Shown here: positions 25,201-33,456 of the stretch, one piece after another
Numbering within the stretch: the stretch's first letter is position 1
How the letters are laid out: each line of letters opens with the position of its first letter
Origin: Roseovarius sp. MMSF_3281
Lineage (GTDB): Bacteria > Pseudomonadota > Alphaproteobacteria > Rhodobacterales > Rhodobacteraceae
DNA: 64,000 bases
NCBI RefSeq assembly: GCF_030733685.1
Contig: NZ_JASHIM010000001.1
Coordinates: forward strand, 372,001 to 436,000
Reading direction: 5' to 3'
Translations under genes and position numbers: made by a program
Notes under the pieces: generated by a model
Database searches by the model: none
Told to the model about the DNA's origin: nothing
Seen by the model: the letters and a program-made list of their open reading frames with translations, nothing else

Positions 25201-27384
25201 AGCTATACGCTCAATGGCGAAGGCTCCGTCCGGCTGGATTTCCGCGAAATCTTCGATCAAGGCATCAAGGTTGATCTAAGTCTCAGCAGCGGGCAGATCA
25301 TCAATGACGGTTTCGGAAACACCGAGACAATCAATGGCAGCCTCGACCTTTGGGAGGTTTACGGCACCTTCGGCAACGACTGGTTCAAAGGATCTGACGC
25401 AGATGAATCCTGGCGCGATAATGACGGCAGTGACACGCTCGACGGTGGCGGTGGCTTCGACCGCTTGAGATACGACAGCATCGATTATTGGGGCGGTGTC
25501 GATATTGACGCGGTGGAAGGCACGGTTACCAATCGCGGCGAACCGGATATCGTCGACCAGATCAGCAACTTTGAGTGGTTCCGCGGCTCTGACAATGATG
25601 ACCGTATTGCCGGTGACGGCGCCAACAACCTCCTGCAGGGCGGTGGCGGCAACGATACGCTTATTGGCGGTGGCGGCGAAGACACCCTTGAAGGTGGCGC
25701 AGGCGAAGACGCCTTTGTCATCGGCGCCGGCAGCACCATCATCGAGGATTTCGAGATTGGGACGGACAGTTTTGATGTCGTGATCGACGGTGTGACCGAG
25801 GAAGCGCGGGATCTGGCACTGGCGGATGCAACGGCGGTGAGTGGCGGCGGGGCTGTTGTTGATTTTGGCAACGGCAACACGCTGACCTTCGGCAACCTGA
25901 CGGACTCCGAGGTTGCGTCGCTTTCGCCGGCGCCCCCGCCCCCGCCGGTCACGCCGATCGCCTGGACGGTGGGTGACCCGCACCTTCTTACGCTTGACGG
26001 GGTTGGCTATGACTTCCACGCGATCGGTGAGTTCGTCCTGCTGAACGGGATCGCCGGCGGCGCCTTCGAATCCTTCGAGATCCAGTCCCGCATGGGGCCC
26101 GTGATCGACTCGCAGGGCGGCACCGTGCCGGGGGTTTCGGCCAACGTGGCAGTGGCCGCGCGCCTGAGCGACGGGTCGGCGCTGATGCTCGATTCAACCG
26201 ATGCCGAGCCCCTGTCGATCGACGGCATCACCCAGACCCTTGCGGATGGGGGCACGCTTAAAATTGGCAATGACAGCATTTTCCGCGACGGCGACACCTA
26301 CACCGTGGTCTTTGCCGGGGCCGATGGCACCGTCGGCGAGGGCGATGCCCGCCTGAGCGCGATCGTCCGCGACGGCCGTATGGATATCGGCATCCAGATC
26401 AGCGAAGACATGGCCGGCCAGGTCGAGGGCCTTCTGGGCGACGGCAATGGTAACCCCGATGACGACATCGCGCGCGCCGACGGCACGGTCCTGGAACGGC
26501 CACTGGCCTATGACGACCTTTACGGCGGCTATCGCGACGACTGGCGCGTCGATAGCGAGGCCGAAAGCCTGTTCACCTACGACACGGGCGAATCCCTGGC
26601 CGGGTTCTACGATGCGGCGGCGCCGGCGGATATCCCCGATATCGGCGACTTCGACCCGGCCGATGTCGACGCGGCGCGCGACGCGGTCAGCAATTCGGGG
26701 CTGGAGCCCGGCACCCTCGCCTACGAGAATGCCGTGCTCGACTTCCTGCTGACCGATGACGAGGAGTTCATCGAGTCCTCGTCGCAGGACAGCGCACCGA
26801 CCGAGGACAACGCCGGATCGGCGGGCGTTCTGGAGCAAGGCGAGACCCGGGTCACCATCAATGTCGGCCTTGAGGACATGGACGGCGGGGCGCTGGAGGG
26901 GGCCGTTGTCAACTTCTCGGCCGGCGGCGCGCCGATCCTTGGCCAGACCGGCGGCACGGCCGGCGCCTATGAAATCCGGCTCGGGTCGAATGCCGAGGCC
27001 GGGCGCGTGAACGCGGTGCGCGACTTCGAGGCCGGCGACGCCGAGATCAACGTGCAGGACGCCTTGAACGTCCTGCGCCTTGCCGTGAATCTCGAACCCT
27101 CGTTCGGACCGGCCAGCGCCGAGAACTTCATCGCGGCGGATGTGACCCAGAACGGCGCGGTCAACGTGACCGATGCGCTGGAGGTCCTGCGCTTTGCCGT
27201 CGGCCTAGACACCGAAAGCGCCCCGAAATGGGTCTTCCTTGAGAAAGACCAGGATCTTTCCGGCATCGACAGCACCGCGGTCAATTATGAAACCGGAACC
27301 GACAGCGGCGACATCGCGGATGGCCTCAACCTCGAAATGACCGGCATCCTCCTCGGCGATATCACCGCACAGCCTGAAGCTTAG
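22249..27384 (+). CDS. Large secreted RTX-type protein with VWD domain and dockerin-like C-terminus
   Basis: A 1711-aa acidic protein without a Sec signal. Residues 1-175 form a unique N-domain. About 179-1220 are three long RTX-like modules with NDTLIG and GGNDTL-type calcium repeats. About 1238-1430 form a von Willebrand type D domain (WTVGDPHLLTLDGVGYDFH, LLGDGNGNPDDDIARADG). About 1592-1655 form a dockerin-like pair of loops (the second is DVTQNGAVNVTDALEVLRF), and a 55-residue tail ends near GILLGDITA. The repeats and the T1SS genes 7 kb downstream suggest type I export. Its role is probably surface attachment or matrix. GC content and codon choice appear to rise in the VWD/dockerin part. 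GAGG before ATG 22249 supports the start. Confidence 0.85.
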   Translation: MPTYSISGFQVTRNASDQIVSVDPVVLDIVTPAGQETFTYTIDNPASSGDLTEVEIEAGEAHPLAKGPGIPGGAAAIPDGVVSVFGNIETNSGSGNHTILAFEAIENDGSSVELIFQVAGDPLTYPTTVSEFEALDASITGVSDATGAWGPNTDIRFDALANTTVSASPDNVILGEEFNDTLIGTDEDDFIFTGDNDGGSFGYDYVAASEGDDDIDLSGVDTGFVELDYSALNGTGQAISADIDGAANVGEVEKGSLGTDTLIGVENPLNAGWTVGGLSLIGTQGNDSFDFTIGDEQWLNVQAGDGVDSFNVNGPGLLRFDFRDAEEGANVNFATKSIVNDGFGNSETITGNNTLWEMQGSRFDDTFTGSANGESFRSTGGNNTINAGGGFDRLRYDRDAIISVDADLERGTSEGVTATGGFGHSNFASSFETVTDTISGVEWLRGSNGHDRLAGKAGENNRFDGDGSGPYGGQDVFVYRGGDDTITDFDVLQDTLVIDLPGVDFAALEGVDPVNTPEGMVVDFGEFGSLSFYGVSADSEIHVQVNGGLNEIMGTNGNDTLNGTAGDDLIKTGDNEGGATGYDSVVASAGSDTIDTTGIKLGYVALDYGSVGAAGVDVVIDGGTNTGTVDKGGMGSDILRGIVSPLDAGARGGGLGIYGTSGDDSFDITLETSQNVAYYGEQWLSLRGGDGTDSFLLNGFGYVRLDFRDAIQGIDIDLSQMTSQIVNDGFGNTESIGGFNQVSQIQGSSHDDTFVGSGHSETYRDFGGNDNLDGGSSSYDSLRYDRDVVQSVNINGDTGEATGTLSGGGTFTDTFMNFESFRGSYGNDYIKLEDDNMSASLSADGSDGDDTLIGSNGDDSLTGGRGNDELNLVGAGDGISGYDMVAGSQGNDTIDFSGSKDDFVNLNYIGLPEPVSVTLNGVANTGTVNKGAMGTDTLVGVATPLDAGWTIGGLGLRGTFGDDSFDLTLGAEQWMSVVSGFGTDSYTLNGEGSVRLDFREIFDQGIKVDLSLSSGQIINDGFGNTETINGSLDLWEVYGTFGNDWFKGSDADESWRDNDGSDTLDGGGGFDRLRYDSIDYWGGVDIDAVEGTVTNRGEPDIVDQISNFEWFRGSDNDDRIAGDGANNLLQGGGGNDTLIGGGGEDTLEGGAGEDAFVIGAGSTIIEDFEIGTDSFDVVIDGVTEEARDLALADATAVSGGGAVVDFGNGNTLTFGNLTDSEVASLSPAPPPPPVTPIAWTVGDPHLLTLDGVGYDFHAIGEFVLLNGIAGGAFESFEIQSRMGPVIDSQGGTVPGVSANVAVAARLSDGSALMLDSTDAEPLSIDGITQTLADGGTLKIGNDSIFRDGDTYTVVFAGADGTVGEGDARLSAIVRDGRMDIGIQISEDMAGQVEGLLGDGNGNPDDDIARADGTVLERPLAYDDLYGGYRDDWRVDSEAESLFTYDTGESLAGFYDAAAPADIPDIGDFDPADVDAARDAVSNSGLEPGTLAYENAVLDFLLTDDEEFIESSSQDSAPTEDNAGSAGVLEQGETRVTINVGLEDMDGGALEGAVVNFSAGGAPILGQTGGTAGAYEIRLGSNAEAGRVNAVRDFEAGDAEINVQDALNVLRLAVNLEPSFGPASAENFIAADVTQNGAVNVTDALEVLRFAVGLDTESAPKWVFLEKDQDLSGIDSTAVNYETGTDSGDIADGLNLEMTGILLGDITAQPEA
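22783..25950 (+). repeat. Three tandem long protein modules within the RTX/VWD gene
   Basis: Diverged copies start at residues about 179, 558 and 849. Each contains, in order, NDTL(I/N)G or DDTLIG; GYD.V..S.G.D.I; a V.KG.(L/M)G.D segment; PL(N/D)AG; G(D)DSFD; EQW(L/M); RLDFR or RFDFR; I(V/I)NDGFGN(S/T)E; and LRYD. Spacing is about 379 aa then 291 aa. The pattern points to internal duplication of a whole beta-solenoid unit, not only of nonapeptides. Confidence 0.8.
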
Positions 27385-27407
27385 GAGATCGCGATTTGAA
27401 ACCTCTG

Positions 27408-27444
27408 ACGCCCCCCATTTCTGGTCCAGCCCGGGGGGCGTTTT
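27408..27444 (+). terminator. Intrinsic terminator after the RTX/VWD gene
   Basis: A 9-bp stem ACGCCCCCC / GGGGGGCGT is followed by TTT. It lies 24 bases past the stop codon, so the RTX/VWD gene is probably its own transcription unit. Confidence 0.75.
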
Positions 27445-27579
27445 GATCTGGCAACGGGGCACCGGCCACGCCCTCGGCGCAGGGGAATTGCCAACAAGAG
27501 CCCCCTGATTTACCCAAAGATCGCCGCAGTTCGCCAATAGTCTTCCGACGCTATTGCCATTTGATGCCGGGGCCGCACC

Positions 27580-29205
27580 ATGCTTACCCAGAACGAACAA
27601 CTTTTCCTGGAACTCGTGAACGCGGCCCGGCTTGATCCCGCGGGCGAGGCCGAGCGTCAGGGCATTCCCTTGAACGAAGGTCTGGCCCCGGGGACCATCG
27701 ATGATACGCCAGTGCAACCTTTGGCGGCCAATGCCCAGATTCAACAGGCCGCCACCGTGCACAGCCAATGGATGCTTGATACAAATACCTTTTCGCATAC
27801 CGGGGCCGGCGGCAGCACCCCGGGCGACCGTATGAGTGCCGCAGGCTATCCCTTCGAAAGCCCCTCTGGCTGGGGCGAGAATGTCGCGCTTTTGCGCACC
27901 ACCGGCACGATCGATTTTCAGGCCGCGGTCACACAGCATCACGATATGCTTTATGAAAGTTCCGGGCACCGTGAAAACCTGTTCACGGCCTATTTCCGCG
28001 AAACGGGCATCTCCCAGGAAAGAGGCGAATTCGAAACCGGCTGGGATTCGTCAATGCTAACCCACAAGCTTGGGTTGTCCGGCAGTCGCGTTTTCCTGAC
28101 CGGGGTGGTCTTTGAGGATGGCGATGCAAACGAGGCTTATTCGCTGGGCGAAGGGATGGGCGATTTTTCGGTGTCTGCGGGAGGTTCAGCCACCTCGACC
28201 TGGGCAGCGGGAGGGTACAGCCTTGGCGTTGATAGCGATCCGTCGGTGCGCGTGACGCTAGGCCAAGGCGAAGGCGCGTTGGATGTCATCGTCGATCTGT
28301 CCGGTGACAACGTCAAACTGGACCTTCTGAATGGTTCACGCATCCTGACCTCAGGGAACGTCACCCTGTCGGATGGCGCGCGTGATATCGAAATGCTGGG
28401 CGCGGTCGATAACACGATCATCGGTAACGCACTGGACAATCATTTCTACATCGGGCGCGGAGACAACATCTTGGTGGGAGGTGGCGGGTTGGATCGCGCT
28501 GTTTTCACCGGCCTGCGCACGAATTACACGATTACCGACAATCCTGACGGAACGACCACCGTTGCCGATCAGCGTTCCGGCCCTGAGAGCGATGGAACCA
28601 ACACGGTAAGCGAAGTTGAATATCTTGCGTTCTCCGACATCACCGTGGATTTGCAAACACCCCTCGACGGGGAAACGATCAACGGGCAACTGGCCTCTGT
28701 CACAGGTACACCCATCGGTGAAACCGAGTTGCGCTTCAGCCTGACCGATGGCGCCGAACATGTGATTTCGACTGACCAGACCGGAGCTTTTTCCCTGGTA
28801 CTTCCGGAAGGGGAAACGGGCCGCCTTACGATGGCCCAAGATGCCAATAGCAATATCCAACCGAATGTCACAGATGCGCTCGATATCCTGCGGCTCTCGG
28901 TTGGGTTGACCCCAAGTTTTGGTCCGGCCACCCCACAAGACCTGATCGCGGCGGATGTCGATTTCTCGGGCGGGATCAAGGTTGATGACGCGCTTGACAC
29001 CCTGCGCGCCGCGGTTGGCCTTGAAACCGAAAACGCGGCCCCCGGGGCCTATGTCCTTTTGGACCCTGAGCAACCGTTGGACATGGTCTCGGTCGACAAC
29101 GTGACCTACAGCCATGGAGTGAATATCACGCATGACCATGTAGGCACCCCCCTAGATATCGACGTGGTCGTGCTTGGCGATCTGGGTTCATTTAACGCCG
29201 TCTGA
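27580..29205 (+). CDS. Secreted CAP-domain (SCP-like) protein with RTX region and dockerin-like C-terminus
   Basis: A 541-aa protein without a Sec signal. Residues about 1-165 are a bacterial CAP/SCP domain of YkwD type (ELVNAARLDP, TNTFSHTG, GWGENVA, YESSGHRENLFTAYF). The middle is beta-rich with calcium-repeat features (GNALDNHFYIGRGDN, LVGGGGLD). Residues about 421-481 form a dockerin-like double loop: D-A-N-S-N...N-V-T-D at 421-432 and D-V-D-F-S...D-D at 459-470, each followed by an ALDxLR helix. The tail ends in VVVLGDLGS. The same C-terminal architecture occurs in the preceding protein. CAP proteins act outside the cell; the activity is unknown. ATG 27580 has no good ribosome site. Confidence 0.85.
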   Translation: MLTQNEQLFLELVNAARLDPAGEAERQGIPLNEGLAPGTIDDTPVQPLAANAQIQQAATVHSQWMLDTNTFSHTGAGGSTPGDRMSAAGYPFESPSGWGENVALLRTTGTIDFQAAVTQHHDMLYESSGHRENLFTAYFRETGISQERGEFETGWDSSMLTHKLGLSGSRVFLTGVVFEDGDANEAYSLGEGMGDFSVSAGGSATSTWAAGGYSLGVDSDPSVRVTLGQGEGALDVIVDLSGDNVKLDLLNGSRILTSGNVTLSDGARDIEMLGAVDNTIIGNALDNHFYIGRGDNILVGGGGLDRAVFTGLRTNYTITDNPDGTTTVADQRSGPESDGTNTVSEVEYLAFSDITVDLQTPLDGETINGQLASVTGTPIGETELRFSLTDGAEHVISTDQTGAFSLVLPEGETGRLTMAQDANSNIQPNVTDALDILRLSVGLTPSFGPATPQDLIAADVDFSGGIKVDDALDTLRAAVGLETENAAPGAYVLLDPEQPLDMVSVDNVTYSHGVNITHDHVGTPLDIDVVVLGDLGSFNAV

Positions 29206-29450
29206 CCTGCGCCCAAGCGCGTCGGACAACGCGCGCCGCGTTCCGGACCACCGCTTTTCACGTGTCACTTGCAGCGATTTGTGAAGGCCGCACAGATACC
29301 CGGCCATGCGAATTATCGCCCCTCGCGACATCCGAGTATGTGATGCCGTAGTCCGTTGAGTGATCCACTTTTTTTCTTGCATCGACATCGCCAACCCGGG
29401 CACAGTGCTGCTTAATCTTTATCGTTCGTGACCAAATATATGAGGCCGCT

Positions 29451-32400
29451 GTGCAAAACGACATTTTTTCCAACAATCCCAATAAATCCAAAGTCGAAAC
29501 CGAGGCTGATCGCAACGCTTATGTCCGAGACTGGATCGCGCGCCGCCTCAAAGCAGGTAAAACGGTAAGCGCCGGTTTTCTCGGCGCAGTTTTGACGCTG
29601 CCGGCTTTGGCCGTCGCGCAAGTGCGTGAAGGTTTTGTCAGTGCTTCGGATATCCAAGGCGTCCAAAACGTCGAAATGATGGCGGATGGCACCGCCCAAA
29701 TGCAAATGGCCAATGGCACAACCATCGCCGTTCCTGCGCAAGATATTCAGATCGCCGCGAACGGTCAGGTTATGGTCAGTGCGCGTGTGGCTGAAATCGC
29801 CGCCGAGGTGATGGCCGCTGGCGCGGGCGGCGCGGGCCTCGGTGCCGGTGCGATAGTCGGGGCCGGTGCGGCAGCGGCGGCAACGGCTGCCATAGCCAGT
29901 GACGGCGGTGGCAGCGGCGGTGGCGGGGCTGAGACGCCCACCATCAATGCCGCGGTTCTTTCGGCCAACGGCGGGCTCAGCAATGAAAACACCGGCCTGG
30001 AATTGCCCGAAGGCACCTCAAGCATCGAAGTCACGGTGACTGATTCGGAGGGTGGCGAGACGACCACGACGGTGACGCCCGACGCCGACGGCAACTGGGT
30101 TCTGCCCGAACCAGATGGCGGCTTTCCCGAAGGCAACGTCACGGTCAACGTAACAAGCTTTGACGAAGATGGCGAAGAAACCGGATCGGATGATCAAGAA
30201 TTGCTTATTGACACCGTCCCGCCCGCCATCGCGATCAGCGACACGGGCGTTGGCGAAGATGGTGTTCTCAACATTGCTGAAATGAACGAAGGCATTACGA
30301 TCAGCGGCACAACCGACGCCGAGGACGGGCAAGAGGTTACGGTTACCATCAGCAAGGAAAGCGGCGAAGAACATGTCAAAACCGCCGTGGTCAGCGGCGG
30401 GGAATGGAGCGTCGATGTTTCCGCCGACGATCTTACCGGTGGCAACCCACCCGGCGCGGGCGGCTATGACTTTGACGGTCAGAGCATTGAGGTCGAAGCC
30501 GAGGTTGAAGATGCATCGGGCAATCCGGCGCAGACCACCGACAGCTTCACAACCGACCTTTCCGGTCCGGAGATTACCATCGACACGATTTCCGACGATG
30601 ACCAAGTCGGCCTGCTTGATGTGAACGATGCCGATGGATTGACAGTCACCGGCACGACCTCGGCCTCGGTCGGTCAGGCCGTGACCCTGACCTTCAACGG
30701 CGAGGACTTCGCCGGTGAGGTTGTCAGTAACGGTTTGCCCGGGGGCCTTTACACATGGGAGGTGACCGTCCCGCAATCGGCTTTGCAGGCCTTGCAGGAT
30801 TCAGCGGGCGAAGATGAAGTGGTCGAAGGCGTCGAAGTCAGCGCAACGGTCGACGATGCTGCTGGCAACCCGGCGCCGACACCGGCAACCACCACGATTG
30901 ACGCCGACTTCAGCGGGCCGTCCATCGCCATTGGTACCATCGCCGGGGATGATGTGATCAACAGCGACGAGTCCGGCGCCGATGTCACGATTTCAGGTGT
31001 CACGAACAACGTCGGCGCAGGCCAGACCGTCAGCGTTACGGTCAATGGCTCGGCGCTGGCCGATGTTCAGACCGAGGCCGACGGCAGCTGGGAAGCGACC
31101 CTGCCACAGGCAGATGCCGCCGCCCTTCCCGAAGGCAGCGCGATCGAGGTGACCGCCGCCGTCAGCGACGCTGACGGCATCCCGGCGAATGCCAGTTCCG
31201 AGATCACTGCCGATTTCACCTTGCCCACCGTCGGCATCGATACGATTTCCGACGATGACATCATCAACATCGCCGACAGTGAACAGGCCCTTACCATCTC
31301 CGGCACCTCGACAGATGCCGAACAAGGTCAAATGGTGGAAATCGGCCTTCCCGGGCTCACGGCACAAATGGCCGAGGTCGGCGCCGACGGCACTTGGTCT
31401 GTGGAACTGACCGCTGAGCAAACTCAACAACTTGTGGACGGACAGGACGGGACAAGCCTCGATATCACGGCGAACCTTTCCGATGCCGCAGGCAACCCCG
31501 CAGCCGAAGCCACGCGCAGTGTCGATGTAGATACAACCGCGCCAAGCATTATGATTACCGAACCAATTGACGCCGACGGAACAATCAACATCGCGGAAAG
31601 CGGTTCGGACCTTACGGTCAACGGTACGGCGGACGGGACCGATAGCGTGACTGTCACCGTCAACGGCACGCAAGTGGCCACCGCCACGGTAACCGGCTCC
31701 GACTGGTCGGTTGATATACCCTCGGCCACCCTGCAAGCCGTGACCGACGGTGAAACAATCCAGATCACCGCGGCAGGAGAGGACGCAGCAGGCAATACAG
31801 GCTCTGACGAAGCCTCGCTTGAAACAGATTATTCCGCGCCCACCGTGGCCATTGCATCGGTCTCGACCGGAGACACGCTTACCCTCGATGAATTGTCCGG
31901 CGGGATGATCATCTCGGGCACCGCCAGCGAGGAAACCAGTGGAAGCGACGTCACGGTCACCCTTGACGGCACGGATTTCACGGCACCGGTACAAGAAGAT
32001 GGAACTTGGACCCTGACTTTGGACGACTCGGATATCACGGCGCTCAACCTTGCCGATGAAACCGATTTCGACCTGAGTGCGACTGTCACCGATGGCGCGG
32101 GCAACACTTCCATGCCTGCCACCTTCACCATCAGTACCGATTTCCGCCCCATCGTCGCGATCGACCCGATCGGCGTGGACGGCGCGGTTGACCTTTCCGA
32201 TCTCGGCACGCCGGAGATCACGGGCACCGCTTTGGGGGTCGAAGCCGGACGCGATGTGACAATCGTGGGCACCGACCCGGACGGTGAGATATTGAACGCG
32301 ACAGCACAGGTTCAGGCCGATGGCACATGGGCGTTGACGGTGCCACAGGCCACGCTCGATGAACTCGACGCCGGCGAAACCGTGAACGTTACGGCCAATG

Positions 32401-33347
32401 CCAGCAATGCTGCCGGTCGTGCGGCAGCGGAGGCATCGACCGAGGTAGAGGCCTACCTGCCCTCCGTTTTCAGCGCGTATAGCGCGGTTGAAGACGGATC
32501 GACCTTGTCGGTAAGTGTCGTCGCCAATGAAGGTCTTGTTGCAACGGATGGCGTTCAATCAACGATGACATTCGATCCGGCAAGCGCCAATTTTGTATCT
32601 GGCAGCCAGAGCAACGAGCTTGACCTCTTCATCGTCAACGACACCGACGCTGGTTCCGGCAGCGTTATCTTCAGCGGCGGCACGCTCACCGAAGCGCGTA
32701 ACGAGGGTGACCTGTTGTATGAATTCGACGTGACGGACCAAGGCGCGGGGCCGATCACCCTCAACTTCGAGGATGACAACCAAGGCGGGCAGACTGAACT
32801 GCAAATCGGGACGTCCGGCGCCGACACCCTGACATCCGGCAGCATCGACTCGATCCTTCAGGGCCGTGGCGGCGACGACGCGCTTGATGTGTCCGCGTCG
32901 GGGCGAAATGTCGTGGTGTTCAACGCCGATCAGGCCACCAATGGCACCGATACGGTCACCGGGTTCACCACCGGCACCACCTTCCAAAGCGATGTCATGG
33001 CGATCACCGGTACGGTGGACATGCGGGGCGACGGCGACGCATTGCAGACCCTGGCCGAAGGCGGTGCTCTCAACGCGGATACAGGTTTCGTGATTTTCAC
33101 CACGGCCCTGGACGATACCGAAGCCTCGACATTGGAAACGGCCTTCGAAGGTCTGACGGGCGAGGCAGAGGGCGACACCGTCTTCTTCCTTGCAGGCGAC
33201 GGCGAGGATGCGGCACTTGTCCGGACCGAAACCAATGGCGCCGACGATGCCTCGGTCGAGGTGATGGCCCGGTTCGAAGGGATTGGCGATCTATCGGATC
33301 TCAGCCCCGACAACGTCATCCTGCCCGATCCTGTCATGAACACGTGA
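29451..33347 (+). CDS. BapA-like Ig-repeat adhesin with cohesin-like domain, type I secreted
   Basis: A 1298-aa protein. The N-terminal part (1-125) has a hydrophobic segment (TVSAGFLGAVLTLPALAVA) and a VxxxDIQ-type domain. A Gly/Ala-rich stretch spans about 125-160. About eight bacterial Ig-like repeats follow (165-1000; typical beginnings are IDTISDDDIINIADS and ITISGTT). About 1002-1120 form a cohesin-like beta-sandwich (STLSVSVVANEG, MTFDPASANFVSGS, GDLLYEFDV, GPITLNFED). A short RTX region (TSGADTLTSG, GRGGDDALDVSA, DTVTGFTTG) is a typical type I secretion end. The GTG start has GAGG just upstream. The BapA/LapA type of adhesin mediates attachment and biofilm. Genes for SapC and a full T1SS follow directly. 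Confidence 0.85.
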   Translation: MQNDIFSNNPNKSKVETEADRNAYVRDWIARRLKAGKTVSAGFLGAVLTLPALAVAQVREGFVSASDIQGVQNVEMMADGTAQMQMANGTTIAVPAQDIQIAANGQVMVSARVAEIAAEVMAAGAGGAGLGAGAIVGAGAAAAATAAIASDGGGSGGGGAETPTINAAVLSANGGLSNENTGLELPEGTSSIEVTVTDSEGGETTTTVTPDADGNWVLPEPDGGFPEGNVTVNVTSFDEDGEETGSDDQELLIDTVPPAIAISDTGVGEDGVLNIAEMNEGITISGTTDAEDGQEVTVTISKESGEEHVKTAVVSGGEWSVDVSADDLTGGNPPGAGGYDFDGQSIEVEAEVEDASGNPAQTTDSFTTDLSGPEITIDTISDDDQVGLLDVNDADGLTVTGTTSASVGQAVTLTFNGEDFAGEVVSNGLPGGLYTWEVTVPQSALQALQDSAGEDEVVEGVEVSATVDDAAGNPAPTPATTTIDADFSGPSIAIGTIAGDDVINSDESGADVTISGVTNNVGAGQTVSVTVNGSALADVQTEADGSWEATLPQADAAALPEGSAIEVTAAVSDADGIPANASSEITADFTLPTVGIDTISDDDIINIADSEQALTISGTSTDAEQGQMVEIGLPGLTAQMAEVGADGTWSVELTAEQTQQLVDGQDGTSLDITANLSDAAGNPAAEATRSVDVDTTAPSIMITEPIDADGTINIAESGSDLTVNGTADGTDSVTVTVNGTQVATATVTGSDWSVDIPSATLQAVTDGETIQITAAGEDAAGNTGSDEASLETDYSAPTVAIASVSTGDTLTLDELSGGMIISGTASEETSGSDVTVTLDGTDFTAPVQEDGTWTLTLDDSDITALNLADETDFDLSATVTDGAGNTSMPATFTISTDFRPIVAIDPIGVDGAVDLSDLGTPEITGTALGVEAGRDVTIVGTDPDGEILNATAQVQADGTWALTVPQATLDELDAGETVNVTANASNAAGRAAAEASTEVEAYLPSVFSAYSAVEDGSTLSVSVVANEGLVATDGVQSTMTFDPASANFVSGSQSNELDLFIVNDTDAGSGSVIFSGGTLTEARNEGDLLYEFDVTDQGAGPITLNFEDDNQGGQTELQIGTSGADTLTSGSIDSILQGRGGDDALDVSASGRNVVVFNADQATNGTDTVTGFTTGTTFQSDVMAITGTVDMRGDGDALQTLAEGGALNADTGFVIFTTALDDTEASTLETAFEGLTGEAEGDTVFFLAGDGEDAALVRTETNGADDASVEVMARFEGIGDLSDLSPDNVILPDPVMNT
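29943..32450 (+). repeat. About eight tandem Ig-like repeats in the adhesin gene
   Basis: Units of roughly 90-110 codons each contain an I.I(D/A).I...D..(I/L)N..(D/E) opening, ISGT or VTGT after about 20 residues, a VTV or VTL strand, G.W.V or G.WT and a closing (A/S)AGN-type turn. The units are diverged in sequence, so they are not recent copies. Confidence 0.75.
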
Positions 33348-33456
33348 TCGTCGTTTGAAACCGTCACAACAGCGCGGGCTGGATGCGAATGCACCGGCCC
33401 GCAAAGATTTTCAGTTCAATATTGTTCAAAGTGGCCCTTGAATACACGTCCACCAT

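Noticed and set aside
22783..25950. Repeats in the RTX gene considered as a CRISPR or DNA satellite
   Set aside because: The repeats are protein-level, diverged and in one reading frame, with no constant direct repeats and spacers. I saw no CRISPR array anywhere in the window.
30993..32558. Minus-strand open frame of 521 codons opposite the Ig-repeat adhesin
   Set aside because: Its repetitive look comes from the adhesin repeats on the other strand; no start signal or family.
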